Shown: piece after piece, positions 24,250-35,365 of the stretch | Layout of the letters: the number at the start of each line of letters is the position of its first letter | Numbering within the stretch: position 1 is the stretch's first letter | Source: an uncultured Pelagibacteraceae bacterium | GTDB lineage: Bacteria > Pseudomonadota > Alphaproteobacteria > Pelagibacterales > Pelagibacteraceae | Assembly (NCBI GenBank): GCA_902605605.1 | Contig: CACLDI010000004.1 | Span: 1-53,596 of the forward strand | Direction: 5' to 3' | DNA length: 53,596 nt | The notes under the pieces: model-generated | What the model was told of the DNA's origin: nothing | The model's input: the letters and a program-made list of their open reading frames with translations, nothing else | Database searches by the model: none | Made by a program: the position numbers and the translations under genes

Positions 24250-25581
24250 TTATTTATTTAGAAAAGTTTTCATAGAATCGTCCATTGCTTTTTCCCAAGG
24301 TGTATGATGGATCGGAGCAATAGAACCAGTCACAGGTGAAGAAAAGGATTTATTTCTATAAGTTAGAATATCTTCAACTTTATGATGCTCCCACTCTTTG
24401 AAATGTTTTCTAATTAATTCAAAGTCTATATTAGGATAATCCGACATTTCATGAAGTTCTTTGGTATACTCTGTTTGAAAATCTATCATTTGATCTGGAT
24501 TTTCTAATTTTTCTTCCATACTAACCCACTTGTTAATGTCCTTTTCTATTTCATCATTACCAGGCAGTTTGATTTTACCCATAATAACGTCTCTTGCATA
24601 CCAAGCTTGGCAATCAAACATATTAAAAGTATGAAATTGATCCTGCATTCCTAAATATAAAATTTTATGATTATCTTGCCATACTACCCCCTTGTATAAT
24701 TTTGGTGGGTATAATCTATTATGAGTTTTTAATTTTAAACTTTCATTTAAAAATGGAAAATGATGTAGATAACCAGTGCATAAAATTATTACATCCGCCT
24801 CTTGTTTTGTTCCATCTTTGAATATTGCATTTTTACCATCAAGTTTATCTAAGTAATGAACTTCTTTCATACCTTTGGGCCATTTAAATCCCATTGGATT
24901 ATGTCTATAGCCAATAGTAACACTTTTAGCTCCATATTTATTACACTGTAGCGCAACATCTTCTGCAGAATAGCTGCTGCCAAGAATAATTACATTTTTA
25001 TCTCTGAATTCTTCAGCATCTCTAAAGTCGTGAGAATGCATAATTCTTCCAGGAAAGGAATTCATTCCCTCATATTCTGGGATAAAAGGAACAGAAAAAT
25101 GACCAGTCGAAATAACCAAATAATCAAAATTTTCAGTTAAAATTTTATTATTAGCTTTATCTTGATAACTAATTTCAAACTTGTCATTTTTAAAAGATGT
25201 ATTTGTAACTCGAGTATTAAATTTAATTTTATGTTTTAAATTACCTTTGCTTACTCTTCCAACTATATAGTCATATAGAACTTCTCTAGGAGGAAAAGAT
25301 GGTATTGGTTTACCAAAGTGGTCATCAAAAGAATAATCAGCAAACTCCAAACATTCTTTAGGACCGTTTGACCATAAATATCTGTACATGCTGTTTGGTA
25401 CTGGATCTCCATATTGGTCAGAACCTGTTCTCCAGCTATAATTCCAAAGGCCACCCCAGTTATCTTGTTTTTCGAAACAAACTATTTCTGGTATTTTTTC
25501 ACCTTTATTTTCCAAATGTTCAAATGCTCTTAACACCGAAAGACCACATGGACCCGCACCTATAATTGCTACTCTAGACAT
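24250..25581 (-). CDS. tmm: trimethylamine monooxygenase (bacterial FMO)
   Basis: A 443-residue flavin-containing monooxygenase that oxidises trimethylamine to TMAO with NADPH and O2. The FAD-binding GAGPCGLSVL is at residues 8-17. A sequence like the FMO fingerprint FxGxxxHxxxF appears as FPGRIMHSHDF, the NADPH motif is LGSSYSAEDVA, and the closing block has HKVEDILTYRNKSF and APIHHTPWEKAMDD. The long run GGLWNYSWRTG, MYRYLWSNGPKE, LEFADYSFDDHFG is nearly as I recall in the Methylocella silvestris Tmm, so the assignment is firmer than most here. Its product is the substrate of Tdm at 15604-17943. It is divergent from the Fe-alcohol dehydrogenase. Confidence 0.92.
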   Translation of the reverse strand: MSRVAIIGAGPCGLSVLRAFEHLENKGEKIPEIVCFEKQDNWGGLWNYSWRTGSDQYGDPVPNSMYRYLWSNGPKECLEFADYSFDDHFGKPIPSFPPREVLYDYIVGRVSKGNLKHKIKFNTRVTNTSFKNDKFEISYQDKANNKILTENFDYLVISTGHFSVPFIPEYEGMNSFPGRIMHSHDFRDAEEFRDKNVIILGSSYSAEDVALQCNKYGAKSVTIGYRHNPMGFKWPKGMKEVHYLDKLDGKNAIFKDGTKQEADVIILCTGYLHHFPFLNESLKLKTHNRLYPPKLYKGVVWQDNHKILYLGMQDQFHTFNMFDCQAWYARDVIMGKIKLPGNDEIEKDINKWVSMEEKLENPDQMIDFQTEYTKELHEMSDYPNIDFELIRKHFKEWEHHKVEDILTYRNKSFSSPVTGSIAPIHHTPWEKAMDDSMKTFLNK

Positions 25582-25657
25582 CTAAATTTTCCTATCATTA
25601 ATAATTCTATAAATATATCTTATTAACAAAAAAAGAAAAATAAAATTATTATTTACT

Positions 25658-26815
25658 ATGAATCATAATTGGAATTACCCAACTTTGATGTGGGTAGGCG
25701 AAAATAGGATTAATGATCTAGTTGATGCTTGCCAAGACCTAAAAATATCAAATCCATTATTCGTTACTGATAAAGATTTAATTAATCTTGATATGATTAA
25801 ACATATATTACAGAATTTAAAAAAAAAATTTAATAATTTAGAAATTTTTTCAAACTTTTCAGGAAATCCAATAGGTCAAAATGTAGATGAAGGTGTAAAA
25901 GTTTATAACAAATCTAATTGCGACGGTGTAATAGCAATAGGTGGTGGAAGTGCACTTGATGTTGGTAAGGCAATAGCATTCATGTGCGGTCAAGAAAGAC
26001 CAATTTGGGATTTTGAGGATATCGGAGACTATTGGAAAAGAGCTGAAAGCTCTAAAATTCCAAGCATTATTGCAATACCTACAACAGCTGGAACAGGCTC
26101 TGAAACTGGACGGGCTTCAGCAATTATAAATAAAGATACAGGTGTTAAAAAAATTATTTTTCATCCAAAGATGTTGCCATCAATTGTTATTTTAGATCCC
26201 ATTTTAACTTTAGATCTTTCGCCTAGATTAACAGCAGCTACGGGAATGGATGCATTGGCGCATAATTTAGAGGCATTTTGTTCACCAGGTTTTCATCCGA
26301 TGGCAAATGGTATTGCAATTGAAGGTATTAAATTAATTAAAAAATATTTAATTACTGCCTATAAAGATGGAAAAAACATTGAAGCAAGAATGAGTTTACT
26401 CTCGGCTTCATCGATGGGCTCAACTGCATTCCAAAAAGGTCTTGGTGCTATTCATTCTTTAAGTCATCCAGTTAACTCAAAGTTTAACATTCATCACGGT
26501 TTATCAAATGCAATATTTATGCCATACGTATTATCATTTAATAAAAGTGAAATAGAACACAAGATATTAGAAATTTGTGATTATTTAAGTGTAAACAAAA
26601 GTTTTGATAGTTTTTTAGAATGGATTTTAGATTTAAGAAAAGATTTAAATATACCTCATAAATTATCAGATGTGATGGACTGTAACAATATTAATCTTGA
26701 TGAACTTTCTTTAATGGCTTTTGAAGATCCATCTACTGGAGGAAACCCAAAAAAAATTAATCAAAAGGATTTAAAAGAAATGTATGAAAAAAGCATTTCT
26801 GGAAATTTGTTTTAA
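25658..26815 (+). CDS. iron-containing alcohol dehydrogenase
   Basis: A 385-residue group III (iron-dependent) alcohol dehydrogenase. The NAD-binding region has GVIAIGGGSALDVGKAIA near residues 90-107 and PTTAGTGSETG near 141-151. The likely metal ligands are Asp198 and His202 (ATGMDALAHNLEA), His266 (GAIHSLSHPV) and His280 (FNIHHG). Substrates in this family range from methanol and ethanol to longer alcohols and some aldehydes. A homologue in cultured SAR11 has been linked to oxidation of short alcohols, as I recall, which suits the C1 setting. It overlaps the next gene by one base. Confidence 0.85.
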   Translation: MNHNWNYPTLMWVGENRINDLVDACQDLKISNPLFVTDKDLINLDMIKHILQNLKKKFNNLEIFSNFSGNPIGQNVDEGVKVYNKSNCDGVIAIGGGSALDVGKAIAFMCGQERPIWDFEDIGDYWKRAESSKIPSIIAIPTTAGTGSETGRASAIINKDTGVKKIIFHPKMLPSIVILDPILTLDLSPRLTAATGMDALAHNLEAFCSPGFHPMANGIAIEGIKLIKKYLITAYKDGKNIEARMSLLSASSMGSTAFQKGLGAIHSLSHPVNSKFNIHHGLSNAIFMPYVLSFNKSEIEHKILEICDYLSVNKSFDSFLEWILDLRKDLNIPHKLSDVMDCNNINLDELSLMAFEDPSTGGNPKKINQKDLKEMYEKSISGNLF

Positions 26816-27603
26816 TGAAAAAAATATTAATTGTTGAAGGAAATTTGAGAGAAGAAAATCAACATTTTTCATCTGCAGGTATTCAAACACATACTGAAAG
26901 TTTGAAGGATAGTCTTAGTTTTTTCACAAAAGATTTAATTACAGATGTTGTTAATCCTTCATCAGATGAAAATATATTTAAAAATATAGACGATCTGAAC
27001 AGTTACGATGGACTTATTTGGGGCGGTAGTAGCTTAAATATTTATAACGACACTCCTGAAATTAGAAGACAGATCCAGTTTATGAAAGAATGTCAAAAAA
27101 AAATTAAAAAAATCTTAGGAATATGTTGGGGTATGCAAGTAGCGGTCACAGCTGCAGGAGGTGTGGTCAAAAAAGGCACTAAAGGTTCACACAAAGGAAT
27201 TGCAGTTGATATTGAAATAAATGAAAGGGGATTAGACCATCCACTTTATAAAAATAAAAAAAAAAAATTTAATACACCTGCTTTTAATTTCGATGAAGTA
27301 GTTACCATGCCACTAAATTCTGTATTATTGGCTTCAAATCCAATTAACAAAGTTCAAGGTTTAAACTTTAAAGTAAATGATTGTGATATCTGGGGGCTTC
27401 AATATCATCCAGAAATTACATACAATAAAATGGTTAACATTATTGTTTTTAGAAAAGAGAGGCTATTAAAAAAAGAGGTTTTTAGTGACGAGAAGGAAAT
27501 TAACAGTCATATACAACATATTGAAAGTGAAAATAAGAAACTTGATAAAATTTCTAGGATGAGGGAATTAGAAAATTGGTTAAATTACCTTAATTTAGAA
27601 TAA
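26815..27603 (+). CDS. class I glutamine amidotransferase-like protein
   Basis: A 262-residue protein with the triad of class I (triad) amidotransferases: the nucleophile Cys in [11 protein letters not shown] near residue 103 and the His-Glu pair in LQYHPEIT near 195-202. The [16 protein letters not shown] loop is typical of the single-domain GATase group that includes GMP-synthase-like and gamma-glutamyl peptide hydrolases. A C-terminal helical extension is also present. It has no synthetase partner, so it may act as a hydrolase, possibly on a gamma-glutamyl amide. It overlaps the convergent fhs gene by nine bases. Confidence 0.7.
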   Translation: MKKILIVEGNLREENQHFSSAGIQTHTESLKDSLSFFTKDLITDVVNPSSDENIFKNIDDLNSYDGLIWGGSSLNIYNDTPEIRRQIQFMKECQKKIKKILGICWGMQVAVTAAGGVVKKGTKGSHKGIAVDIEINERGLDHPLYKNKKKKFNTPAFNFDEVVTMPLNSVLLASNPINKVQGLNFKVNDCDIWGLQYHPEITYNKMVNIIVFRKERLLKKEVFSDEKEINSHIQHIESENKKLDKISRMRELENWLNYLNLE

Positions 27604-29280
27604 TCCTTCGATATCACCCTTACCATTTAGTTTTATAGAGTCTGCTGCAGGAACACGAGGTAGTCCTGGCATAGTCATAATTGCTCCACAAACAACAACA
27701 ATAAATTCAGCACCTGACGAAAGTCTTATTTCTCTTACAGGCAAAACATGACCTGTTGGTGCACCTTTAAGATTTGGATCAGTTGAAAAACTGTATTGTG
27801 TTTTTGCTACACAAATTGGCAATTCTCCATAGCCTGCCTCCTCAAAACCTTTTAATTGATCTCTTATTTTTGTATCAGCAATCACTTCATCGGCTCTATA
27901 AATTTCTTTTGCAATTGTCTCTATCTTTTTAAACAGAGGTGTTTTACTTTCATAAAGAAAATTAAAATTAGCATCTTTTTTTTCACACAAATCAGCAACG
28001 TGTGCTGCTAATTCTTTTGTTCCTTCACCACCATTTGCCCAGTGTGTGCATAAACTTGCTTTAACCCCTAAGTTTTCACAAAAATCAATTAAAGCTTTAA
28101 CTTCACTATCTGTATCTTTAATAAAATGATTAACCGCAATCGCAACAGGTAATCCAAATTTTTTTACATTTTCTATATGTCTTTCGAGATTCACTAGACC
28201 TTTTTTTAAAGCCTCAACATTTTCATTTTTTAAGTCATCCTTTGCAACACCACCGTGCATTTTTAAAGCTCTAATTGTTGCTACGATGACAACACAACTC
28301 GGTTTCAAATTAGATTTTCTGCATTTAATATCTAAAAACTTTTCTGCTCCAAGGTCTGCACCAAAACCTGCTTCTGTTACAACATAGTCTGCAAGTTTTA
28401 ATCCAGTTTTAGTTGCTATAACGGAGTTACATCCATGTGCAATATTTGCAAAAGGACCACCATGAATAATTGCAGGATTATTTTCTAATGTTTGAGTTAC
28501 ATTTGGTCTGATCGCATCTTTTAATAATACAGTCATTGGACCGTGTGCTTTCAAGTCTTTCGCGTAAACTGGTTTTTTATCTCTCGTATAAGCAATTGTT
28601 ATATTGCCAATTCTTTTTTCTAGATCCCTCAAATCATTTGATAAGCAGAAAATTGCCATGATTTCTGAAGCAACAGTAATATCAAATCCGTCTTCTCTAG
28701 GAAAACCATTTGCTACTCCTCCTAAATTTATATTTATTGATCTTAAGGAACGGTCGTTCATATCCATTACTCTTTTCCAAACAATCCGTCTTACATCTAT
28801 ATCTAATTTGTTACCCCAATAAATATGATTGTCGATTAATGCTGATAATAAATTATGAGCTGAAGTAATTGCATGAAAGTCTCCAGTAAAATGTAAATTA
28901 ATTTGCTCCATTGGAATAACTTGAGCATAACCTCCTCCAGCAGCACCTCCTTTCATCCCAAATGAAGGCCCAAGACTTGGCTCTCTTAAACAGACTATAG
29001 ATTTTTTTCCAATTTTATTTAATCCATCATTTAAACCAACTGAGGTAGTGGTTTTTCCTTCACCAGCAGGTGTAGGTGTAATTGCAGTGACTAAAATTAG
29101 TTTCCCTTCTGGTTTATCTTTTAATGTGTCTAAATACTCCAAATTAATTTTTGCAATGTGTCGTCCCATTGGACTGAAAGCAGTACTCTCATCTGGAACA
29201 TTTATCTTTGCTAATACCTCATTTATAGGCTGCATTTTTGCTTCTCGAGCTATTTGGATATCTGATTTAACATCACTCAT
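27595..29280 (-). CDS. fhs: formate-tetrahydrofolate ligase
   Basis: A 561-residue enzyme that makes 10-formyl-THF from formate, THF and ATP, reversible in the direction that yields ATP from C1 units. The P-loop [16 protein letters not shown] is near residues 69-84. Strongly conserved blocks follow: [60 protein letters not shown] and the closing [11 protein letters not shown]. Full length. It is divergent from soxB across a 128-base spacer. It connects formaldehyde/methylene-THF made by Tdm and the sarcosine-type dehydrogenases to formate. Confidence 0.95.
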   Translation of the reverse strand: MSDVKSDIQIAREAKMQPINEVLAKINVPDESTAFSPMGRHIAKINLEYLDTLKDKPEGKLILVTAITPTPAGEGKTTTSVGLNDGLNKIGKKSIVCLREPSLGPSFGMKGGAAGGGYAQVIPMEQINLHFTGDFHAITSAHNLLSALIDNHIYWGNKLDIDVRRIVWKRVMDMNDRSLRSININLGGVANGFPREDGFDITVASEIMAIFCLSNDLRDLEKRIGNITIAYTRDKKPVYAKDLKAHGPMTVLLKDAIRPNVTQTLENNPAIIHGGPFANIAHGCNSVIATKTGLKLADYVVTEAGFGADLGAEKFLDIKCRKSNLKPSCVVIVATIRALKMHGGVAKDDLKNENVEALKKGLVNLERHIENVKKFGLPVAIAVNHFIKDTDSEVKALIDFCENLGVKASLCTHWANGGEGTKELAAHVADLCEKKDANFNFLYESKTPLFKKIETIAKEIYRADEVIADTKIRDQLKGFEEAGYGELPICVAKTQYSFSTDPNLKGAPTGHVLPVREIRLSSGAEFIVVVCGAIMTMPGLPRVPAADSIKLNGKGDIEGLF

Positions 29281-29408
29281 TATTGATCCTATAAATTATA
29301 TGTTATCGTTGCAGACTTCTTATCCTTTTTTGTCATATTTGGAAACTTCTAAAAAATATATATAAAAAAAATAAGAACTATTTATATTCTTTGTTATAAA
29401 ATTAATGA
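29281..29408. promoter_or_regulatory. divergent fhs / soxB spacer
   Basis: A 128-base AT-rich region between divergent genes, so both promoters should lie here. I see several TATA-like tracts (for example around 29357-29363) but no convincing -35/-10 pair, hairpin or riboswitch-like structure. Confidence 0.3.
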
Positions 29409-30665
29409 ATGCAAAAATATTCCATATTTAATTTAGTCAAAAACGCATTTTCTAACCATGAAAACTGGGATTTAGCTTGGAAGGATCCAACTCCAAAAGA
29501 GGAATATGATGTAGTTATTATTGGTGGTGGAGGCCATGGACTTGCCACTGCATATTACCTTGCAAAAGAACACAATATTACAAAAGTTGCAATTATCGAA
29601 AAAGGTTGGATAGGTGGCGGAAACGTTGGAAGAAATACAACGATAATTAGATCAAACTATATGCATGATGAGAACGCACTCTTCAGTGAGTTTGGAATGG
29701 ATCTGTGGAGAAAAATGAGCCAGGATTTAAATTATAATGTGATGTTCTCACCAAGAGGAATTATTAATCTTGCACACTCCGATGCACAAATGAATGCCTA
29801 CGCAAGAAGAGGAAATTCGATGAGATTAAATGGAATTGATGCTGTTTTGTTAAACCGTGAACAAGTGAAAGAAATAATTCCAATGGCTGACTTTTCAGAG
29901 GATGTAAGGTTTCCAATTTTTGGTGGATTAATGCAGCCAAGTGCAGGTACAGCAAGACACGATGCAGTTGCTTGGGGATACGCACGTCAAGCAGACTCTA
30001 TGGGTGTTGATATAATTCAAAATTGTGAAGTAACTGGTTTTGATGTTACAGCAGGTAAGATTAATGGCATAAGAACATCTCGAGGAAATATAAAAACTAA
30101 AAAAGTTGGATTATGTGTTGCTGGAAGCACAAATATTTTAGCTGAAAAGTTAAATATGACTTTGCCAATAGAAACTCACCTTCTTCAAGCATGTGTATCA
30201 GAGCCTGTTAAACCAATTTTAGATAGAGTAGTAACTTTTGGTGCAGGTCATTTTTACATAAGTCAATCTGATAAAGGAGAAATGGTAATGGGTGGAGACC
30301 TTGATGGATATAATAGTTACGCTCAAAGGGGAAATTTACCAACTCTTCAACATGTTTTAACAGAAGGAATTGCCATGATGCCTTTTTTAAGCAAATTGAA
30401 AATGCTTAGAACTTGGGGTGGTATAATGGATATGTCAATGGATGGTTCACCTATTATAGATAAAACACATATTGATGGTTTGTATTTAAACTGTGGTTGG
30501 TGTTATGGTGGTTTTAAAGCAACGCCAGCTTCAGGTTGGACATTTGCTCATACAATCGCTCAAGACAGAGTTCATGAACTGAATGCTGGATTTAGTCTAA
30601 ATCGATTTAGTACAGGCCATTTAATTGATGAAAAAGGACTTGGTACGAAGACTTGGATATCTTAA
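29409..30665 (+). CDS. soxB: sarcosine oxidase (or N-methylglutamate dehydrogenase) beta subunit
   Basis: A 418-residue FAD subunit. The dinucleotide motif DVVIIGGGGHGLATAYY is at residues 34-50, followed by the SoxB-type GRNTTIIRSNYMHDE. His184 in GTARHDAVAWGYAR corresponds to the histidine that carries covalent FMN in heterotetrameric sarcosine oxidases. The subunit oxidises the N-methyl group and passes formaldehyde to THF on SoxA. Gene order B-D-A-G with one-to-four-base junctions is the canonical operon. The same order and folds are used for N-methylglutamate dehydrogenase (mgdABCD), and sequence inspection alone does not separate them. Confidence 0.85.
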   Translation: MQKYSIFNLVKNAFSNHENWDLAWKDPTPKEEYDVVIIGGGGHGLATAYYLAKEHNITKVAIIEKGWIGGGNVGRNTTIIRSNYMHDENALFSEFGMDLWRKMSQDLNYNVMFSPRGIINLAHSDAQMNAYARRGNSMRLNGIDAVLLNREQVKEIIPMADFSEDVRFPIFGGLMQPSAGTARHDAVAWGYARQADSMGVDIIQNCEVTGFDVTAGKINGIRTSRGNIKTKKVGLCVAGSTNILAEKLNMTLPIETHLLQACVSEPVKPILDRVVTFGAGHFYISQSDKGEMVMGGDLDGYNSYAQRGNLPTLQHVLTEGIAMMPFLSKLKMLRTWGGIMDMSMDGSPIIDKTHIDGLYLNCGWCYGGFKATPASGWTFAHTIAQDRVHELNAGFSLNRFSTGHLIDEKGLGTKTWIS

Positions 30666-30935
30666 ATGCTTCATATTAAATGTCCATATTGTGGGATGAG
30701 ATCACAAAATGAATTTTCTTATGGTGGGGATGCTAGTGTAAAAAGACCTGAGCTTAATAAAGAAATCTCTGATGAAGAATGGGATAACTTTGTTTATAAT
30801 CGAAAAAGTTTAAGAGGTAAGCACTTAGAGTTGTGGCAGCATCTATCTGGATGTAGACAATGGATTAAGGTAGAAAGAGACACTGCTACTCACGAAATAT
30901 TTAACACATTTAAAGCTGATGAGGAAATTTCTTAA
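30666..30935 (+). CDS. soxD: sarcosine oxidase delta subunit
   Basis: An 89-residue subunit with the zinc-binding pattern of SoxD: Cys6 and Cys9 in IKCPYCGMR and a Cys in LSGCRQWIKVERD. Its other blocks (EFSYGGDA, LRGKHLELWQH, CRQWIKVERDTATHEI) are those of the family. It is structural within the heterotetramer. It begins directly after the soxB stop and overlaps soxA by one base. Confidence 0.88.
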   Translation: MLHIKCPYCGMRSQNEFSYGGDASVKRPELNKEISDEEWDNFVYNRKSLRGKHLELWQHLSGCRQWIKVERDTATHEIFNTFKADEEIS

Positions 30936-33931
30936 TGACTCAAAAATTTAGATTAGAAAATGGTGGACTAATTAACAGGGATAAAAAATTATCATTTAAA
31001 TTTAATGGAAAAACATACTTTGGTTACGAGGGAGATACTTTAGCATCTGCTTTAATTGCTAATGGAGTACATTTAGTTGGTAGAAGCTTTAAATATCATA
31101 GACCAAGAGGGTTTTTTGGAGCTGGGGTCGATGAGCCTTATGCAATCGTCCAGCTTTATAGAAATAATGAAACCGAGCCAAATATTAAAGCTACGGAGCA
31201 AGAGCTTTTTGAAGGACTAGAAGCTAAAAGTGTAAATTGTTGGCCAAGTGTAAACTTTGATATTGGTGCAATTAATAACTTTTTAAAAATTTTTCTACCT
31301 GCAGGATTTTATTATAAGACTTTCATGTGGCCTAAAAGTTTTTGGTATCGAGTTTATGAACCTTTTATTAGAAAAGCTGCAGGCTTAGGTGTTGCTTCTA
31401 CAAAACATGATAAAGAGAGATATGAACATAAATATGAGTATTGTGACTTATTAATTGCTGGTTCTGGTCCATCAGGTTTAGCAAGTGCTTATGCAGCTGC
31501 AAAAAATGGTGCAAGAGTGATTCTAGCTGAAGATAAACCAAGATTTGGAGGATCCCTATTAACTAGCGATGTAAATATTGGAAATCAATCAGGTGAGGAT
31601 TGGGCAAATAGTATTATTTCTGAATTGAAAGAAATGCCAAATGTGGTTGTTAAAAATAGATCTCAAGTTTTTGGGTACTATGATCATAATATGTTAGTGA
31701 TGTCAGAAAAAGTTAGCGATCATCTTCCAAAAACCAAAAAACATCATCCAAAACAAAGACTTTGGTATATTAGGGCAAAAGAGGTTTTAATCTCTTCGGG
31801 ATCAATTGAAAGACCACTAGTTTTTGGGAACAATGATACTCCTGGTGTAATGTTGTCCTCAGCAGCAAAAGAATATTTAAAAGTATACGGAGTGTTAGTT
31901 GGTAAAAATCCATTAGTTTTTACAAATAATGACAGTGGATATGAGACAGCTATTGAATTTAAGAAAAATGGAATTAATCCAATTATTTTAGACTCTAGAG
32001 TTAATCCACAATCAGAAATAGTTAATGAAGCAATTAATCTTGGTATTAAAATAAAATTTTCGTATGTTGTTGTTGCTGCTCAGGGATACAAAAAAGTAAG
32101 TTCAGCAGATATAGCAAAAATTTCAGATGATAAAAAGCAACTTGATACAATTGAAAATATTAAGTGTGATTGTATTTGTGTTTCAGGCTTTTGGACGCCA
32201 ACTATTCATCTAGCTTCACAATCAGGAAATAAAACTAAATTTAAGGAAGAAATTGATGCTTTTGTGCCTGGGACATCTAAGCAGAATGAAACAACCCTAG
32301 GTGCTGCTAATGGGATATTTACATTAGAAGAAACGTTAAAAGACTCTTTTATAGCTGGTCAAGATTTATCAAAAAAGATTACAAACAATGATAATAAAAT
32401 TTCTTTTCCAAATGTTGTTGAGAAAAAATCTTCTCAACATGATAAGTTTTGGTGTGTACCTTTGCCTAAAGGAAAAAGTTATAAGAGATTTTTAGATTTT
32501 CAAAATGATGTTGCTGTTTCAGATATCGAAATAGCTTTAAAAGAAGGATATCGATCAATAGAGCATGTTAAAAGATATACAACTCTTGGAATGGCAACCG
32601 ATCAAGGTAAAACAAGCAATTTGAATGGACTACAATTAGTATCTGATATTGAAAATAAAGTTGTACCTGCAGTAGGTCATACTACTTTTAGACCTCCATA
32701 CACTCCAATATCTATTGGAGCAATTGTAGGAAGAGAAGTTGGAAAACATTCTAAACCTACTCGTAAATCTCCTATGCATTCATGGCATGAAAAAAATAAC
32801 GCAGTATTTGTTGATGCTGGAGTTTGGTTAAGACCAAGATATTATAAACAAGGAAGCGAAACTCTTTTTGAAGCATCAAAGCGTGAAGCTAAAAATGTTA
32901 GAACGAATGTTGGTGTTTGCGATGTTACCACGTTAGGAAAAATTGATATCAAAGGTCCTGATGCTGCAGAACTGCTAAATAGAGTTTACACAAATGCTTG
33001 GTTAAAGTTACCAGTTGGTAAAGCAAGATATGGGGTGATGCTTAGAGAAGATGGAATAGTTATGGATGATGGAACAACAACTAGAATTTCTGAAAATCAT
33101 TATCATATGACAACTACTACAGCTCAAGCTGCTAATGTGCTTTCACATTTAGAGTATTATCTACAACTTGTTTGGCCTGAATTGAATGTTAATGTTGTTT
33201 CAACAACTGAACAATGGGCTGGTGCAGCAATTGCAGGACCTAAATCTAGAAAATTATTACAAAAATTATTTCCTAATAATGACGTTTCAAACGAAGGACT
33301 GCCTTTCATGGGGTATATGGAGTCTGATTTATTTGGGGTTAAAGCTAGAATTTTTAGAATCTCATTTTCAGGTGAATTAGCTTATGAAGTAAATGTAGAG
33401 TCTGACAATGGTCACTTTATGTGGGAAAAAATAATTGAACTAGGTCAAGAGTTTCAAGTGCAACCTTATGGAACAGAAGCATTATCAACTTTAAGAATTG
33501 AAATGGGACATGTGGCAGGATCAGAACTTGATGGAAGAACAATTTCTTATGATACTTCATTAGAGGGATTAATCAGCAAAAAGAAAGACTTTATTGGTAA
33601 AAGATCGCTAAATAGAGAAGCCTTTACTTCAGGTGACAGGCAAAAGATTGTTGGAGTTGTCCCTCTAGATAAAAAAACAAGCATACCTGAGGGTTCTCAT
33701 TTAGTGAAAGACGCTCAGGCTCCTTTACCAAACAAAAAATTAGGACATATATCTGCCTCATGCTGGAGTGTAGAGCATGATAATCCTTTTTCTCTTGCGA
33801 TTTTAAAGGATGGAAAAAATATGATTGGAGAAAAATTATTTGTTATGTCTCCATTGAAAAACAAAGTAATTCCAGTTGAAATTGTTTCGTCACATTATGT
33901 AGATCCAAAAGGAGAAAGAGTTAGATCATGA
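30935..33931 (+). CDS. soxA: sarcosine oxidase alpha subunit
   Basis: A 998-residue multidomain protein. A 2Fe-2S-fold-like N-terminal domain (about 10-90, [22 protein letters not shown], no cysteine cluster as in SoxA) is followed by an NAD-binding flavoprotein-like domain from about 165 ([30 protein letters not shown]). The C-terminal third (about 615-990) is a GcvT tetrahydrofolate-binding domain with [27 protein letters not shown]-type and [10 protein letters not shown] motifs. It accepts formaldehyde from SoxB and forms methylene-THF. Full length for the family. Confidence 0.9.
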   Translation: MTQKFRLENGGLINRDKKLSFKFNGKTYFGYEGDTLASALIANGVHLVGRSFKYHRPRGFFGAGVDEPYAIVQLYRNNETEPNIKATEQELFEGLEAKSVNCWPSVNFDIGAINNFLKIFLPAGFYYKTFMWPKSFWYRVYEPFIRKAAGLGVASTKHDKERYEHKYEYCDLLIAGSGPSGLASAYAAAKNGARVILAEDKPRFGGSLLTSDVNIGNQSGEDWANSIISELKEMPNVVVKNRSQVFGYYDHNMLVMSEKVSDHLPKTKKHHPKQRLWYIRAKEVLISSGSIERPLVFGNNDTPGVMLSSAAKEYLKVYGVLVGKNPLVFTNNDSGYETAIEFKKNGINPIILDSRVNPQSEIVNEAINLGIKIKFSYVVVAAQGYKKVSSADIAKISDDKKQLDTIENIKCDCICVSGFWTPTIHLASQSGNKTKFKEEIDAFVPGTSKQNETTLGAANGIFTLEETLKDSFIAGQDLSKKITNNDNKISFPNVVEKKSSQHDKFWCVPLPKGKSYKRFLDFQNDVAVSDIEIALKEGYRSIEHVKRYTTLGMATDQGKTSNLNGLQLVSDIENKVVPAVGHTTFRPPYTPISIGAIVGREVGKHSKPTRKSPMHSWHEKNNAVFVDAGVWLRPRYYKQGSETLFEASKREAKNVRTNVGVCDVTTLGKIDIKGPDAAELLNRVYTNAWLKLPVGKARYGVMLREDGIVMDDGTTTRISENHYHMTTTTAQAANVLSHLEYYLQLVWPELNVNVVSTTEQWAGAAIAGPKSRKLLQKLFPNNDVSNEGLPFMGYMESDLFGVKARIFRISFSGELAYEVNVESDNGHFMWEKIIELGQEFQVQPYGTEALSTLRIEMGHVAGSELDGRTISYDTSLEGLISKKKDFIGKRSLNREAFTSGDRQKIVGVVPLDKKTSIPEGSHLVKDAQAPLPNKKLGHISASCWSVEHDNPFSLAILKDGKNMIGEKLFVMSPLKNKVIPVEIVSSHYVDPKGERVRS

Positions 33932-34515
33932 GCTCAATATCAGCTTTAGAAAGCATCCATCAAAAAGGACAATTCGGTGATTATGAAGGAAAAAATGAAA
34001 TAAATTTAATTAAAATTTCAGAAGTAAAAAACTTATTTATTATTCAGATTGTTCAACATAAAAATTCTGATGTTGTATATGAAGAAATTAAAATAGATAA
34101 TCTAAACTTAAGTTCAAAACCATTATCAATAGAAAGTAATGAAAATACTCGAATTCTCTGGAATGGGCCAAGAAATTGGCTGGTTATTACAACTGAAAAA
34201 GAGGTTTTTTTGGAAATTGATAAAAAATTTGAAGAGAAAGATTTTGCAATTACAGATATTTCTCATTCAAAATCAATTATTGAACTTGAGGGTAATGATG
34301 CAAAGGAAGTTTTAAAAAAAGGATGCCCATTTAATTTTAATGAATTTCATAAAAACAATTGTTTGAATTCAACATACAATGGAATGTCCATAATTGTTGA
34401 TATGATAAATGATAATCCTGATACATTTAGAATTTTTGCTCTTAGAAGTTTTGGAGAGTCACTTTACCATTCAATAACAGACTCGTCCTTGGAATTTGGC
34501 TATATAGGAAAATAA
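33928..34515 (+). CDS. soxG: sarcosine oxidase gamma subunit
   Basis: A 195-residue SoxG subunit with a reduced GcvT-like fold. [46 protein letters not shown] and [17 protein letters not shown] follow the family plan. It overlaps soxA by four bases (ATGA). It ends one base before the convergent transporter stop with no terminator visible. Confidence 0.82.
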   Translation: MSSISALESIHQKGQFGDYEGKNEINLIKISEVKNLFIIQIVQHKNSDVVYEEIKIDNLNLSSKPLSIESNENTRILWNGPRNWLVITTEKEVFLEIDKKFEEKDFAITDISHSKSIIELEGNDAKEVLKKGCPFNFNEFHKNNCLNSTYNGMSIIVDMINDNPDTFRIFALRSFGESLYHSITDSSLEFGYIGK

Positions 34516-34516
34516 T

Positions 34517-35365
34517 TCAATCTCTTGTAGCTATATAAACACCAATTGTTGCAATTAAAAAACCTAAAAGATCTAAATTACTAAGACTCTCGTTTAAAAA
34601 AAGCCAAGCCATTAAAGCAGACGTAGGAGGAATTAAAAAAAAAATAGAAACGGTTTTGCTTGCAGAATTTCTTTTAATTAAAAACATTAAAATTGTAAAG
34701 GCGCCAAAAGATACTAAAAAAATCTGATGGCTCATCGCAATTAAAAATGTAGATGAAAAATCAATATAAGGTTCTGCAAAAAGAATAATAATTATAATAT
34801 GAAAAATAAATCCCCCTAAAGCTTGGTTCATATTACTGACAGATAAAGGTAAATTATTACTTAATTTTTTTTGCCAAATAGTTGATGTTGTTATAGCTAC
34901 TAACGCAATTATTGTTGCTACTAATCCAATAGTTGGAATTTCATTACCTATGTCAAAACCTAAGACCATTACTGCGCCTGAAAAACCTAACAAAACTCCT
35001 ATCCATTGTTTTACAGAAACTTTTTCGTTTAAAATAGGACCACTCAATGCATTAGTTATTATAGGTTGAAGTGTTACTATAAGTGCTGCAATCCCTGTAG
35101 GCATCCCTTTTGAAATCGAAAAAAAAACACCTCCTAAATAAACACCATGAAAAAGAACACCACTAAAAAAAGATTCAAAAAAGTTTTTTCTATCAACTAT
35201 AATTTTCTTTTTAGAATAAATAGAAAATAAGAAAAAACCTATTGCAACTAAACCAAATCTAAAAGCAAGAGCTGAAAAGGGGTCGCTATTATCTATAATT
35301 GGCTTAGTTGTTATAAATGCAGAAGACCAAAGCAGAATAAAGATAAATGGAAAAACTCTTATCAT
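34517..35365 (-). CDS. EamA/DMT-family membrane transporter
   Basis: A 282-residue protein with about ten hydrophobic helices and the duplicated EamA plan. The first half starts IFILLWSSAFITTKPIID and ends QPIITNALSGPILNEKVSVKQWIGVLLGFSGAVMVL; the second half ends with a matching LNESLSNLDLLGFLIATIGVYIA. Family members export or import amino acids, nucleotide sugars and other metabolites, so the substrate is unknown. Convergent with soxG. Confidence 0.85.
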   Translation of the reverse strand: MIRVFPFIFILLWSSAFITTKPIIDNSDPFSALAFRFGLVAIGFFLFSIYSKKKIIVDRKNFFESFFSGVLFHGVYLGGVFFSISKGMPTGIAALIVTLQPIITNALSGPILNEKVSVKQWIGVLLGFSGAVMVLGFDIGNEIPTIGLVATIIALVAITTSTIWQKKLSNNLPLSVSNMNQALGGFIFHIIIIILFAEPYIDFSSTFLIAMSHQIFLVSFGAFTILMFLIKRNSASKTVSIFFLIPPTSALMAWLFLNESLSNLDLLGFLIATIGVYIATRD

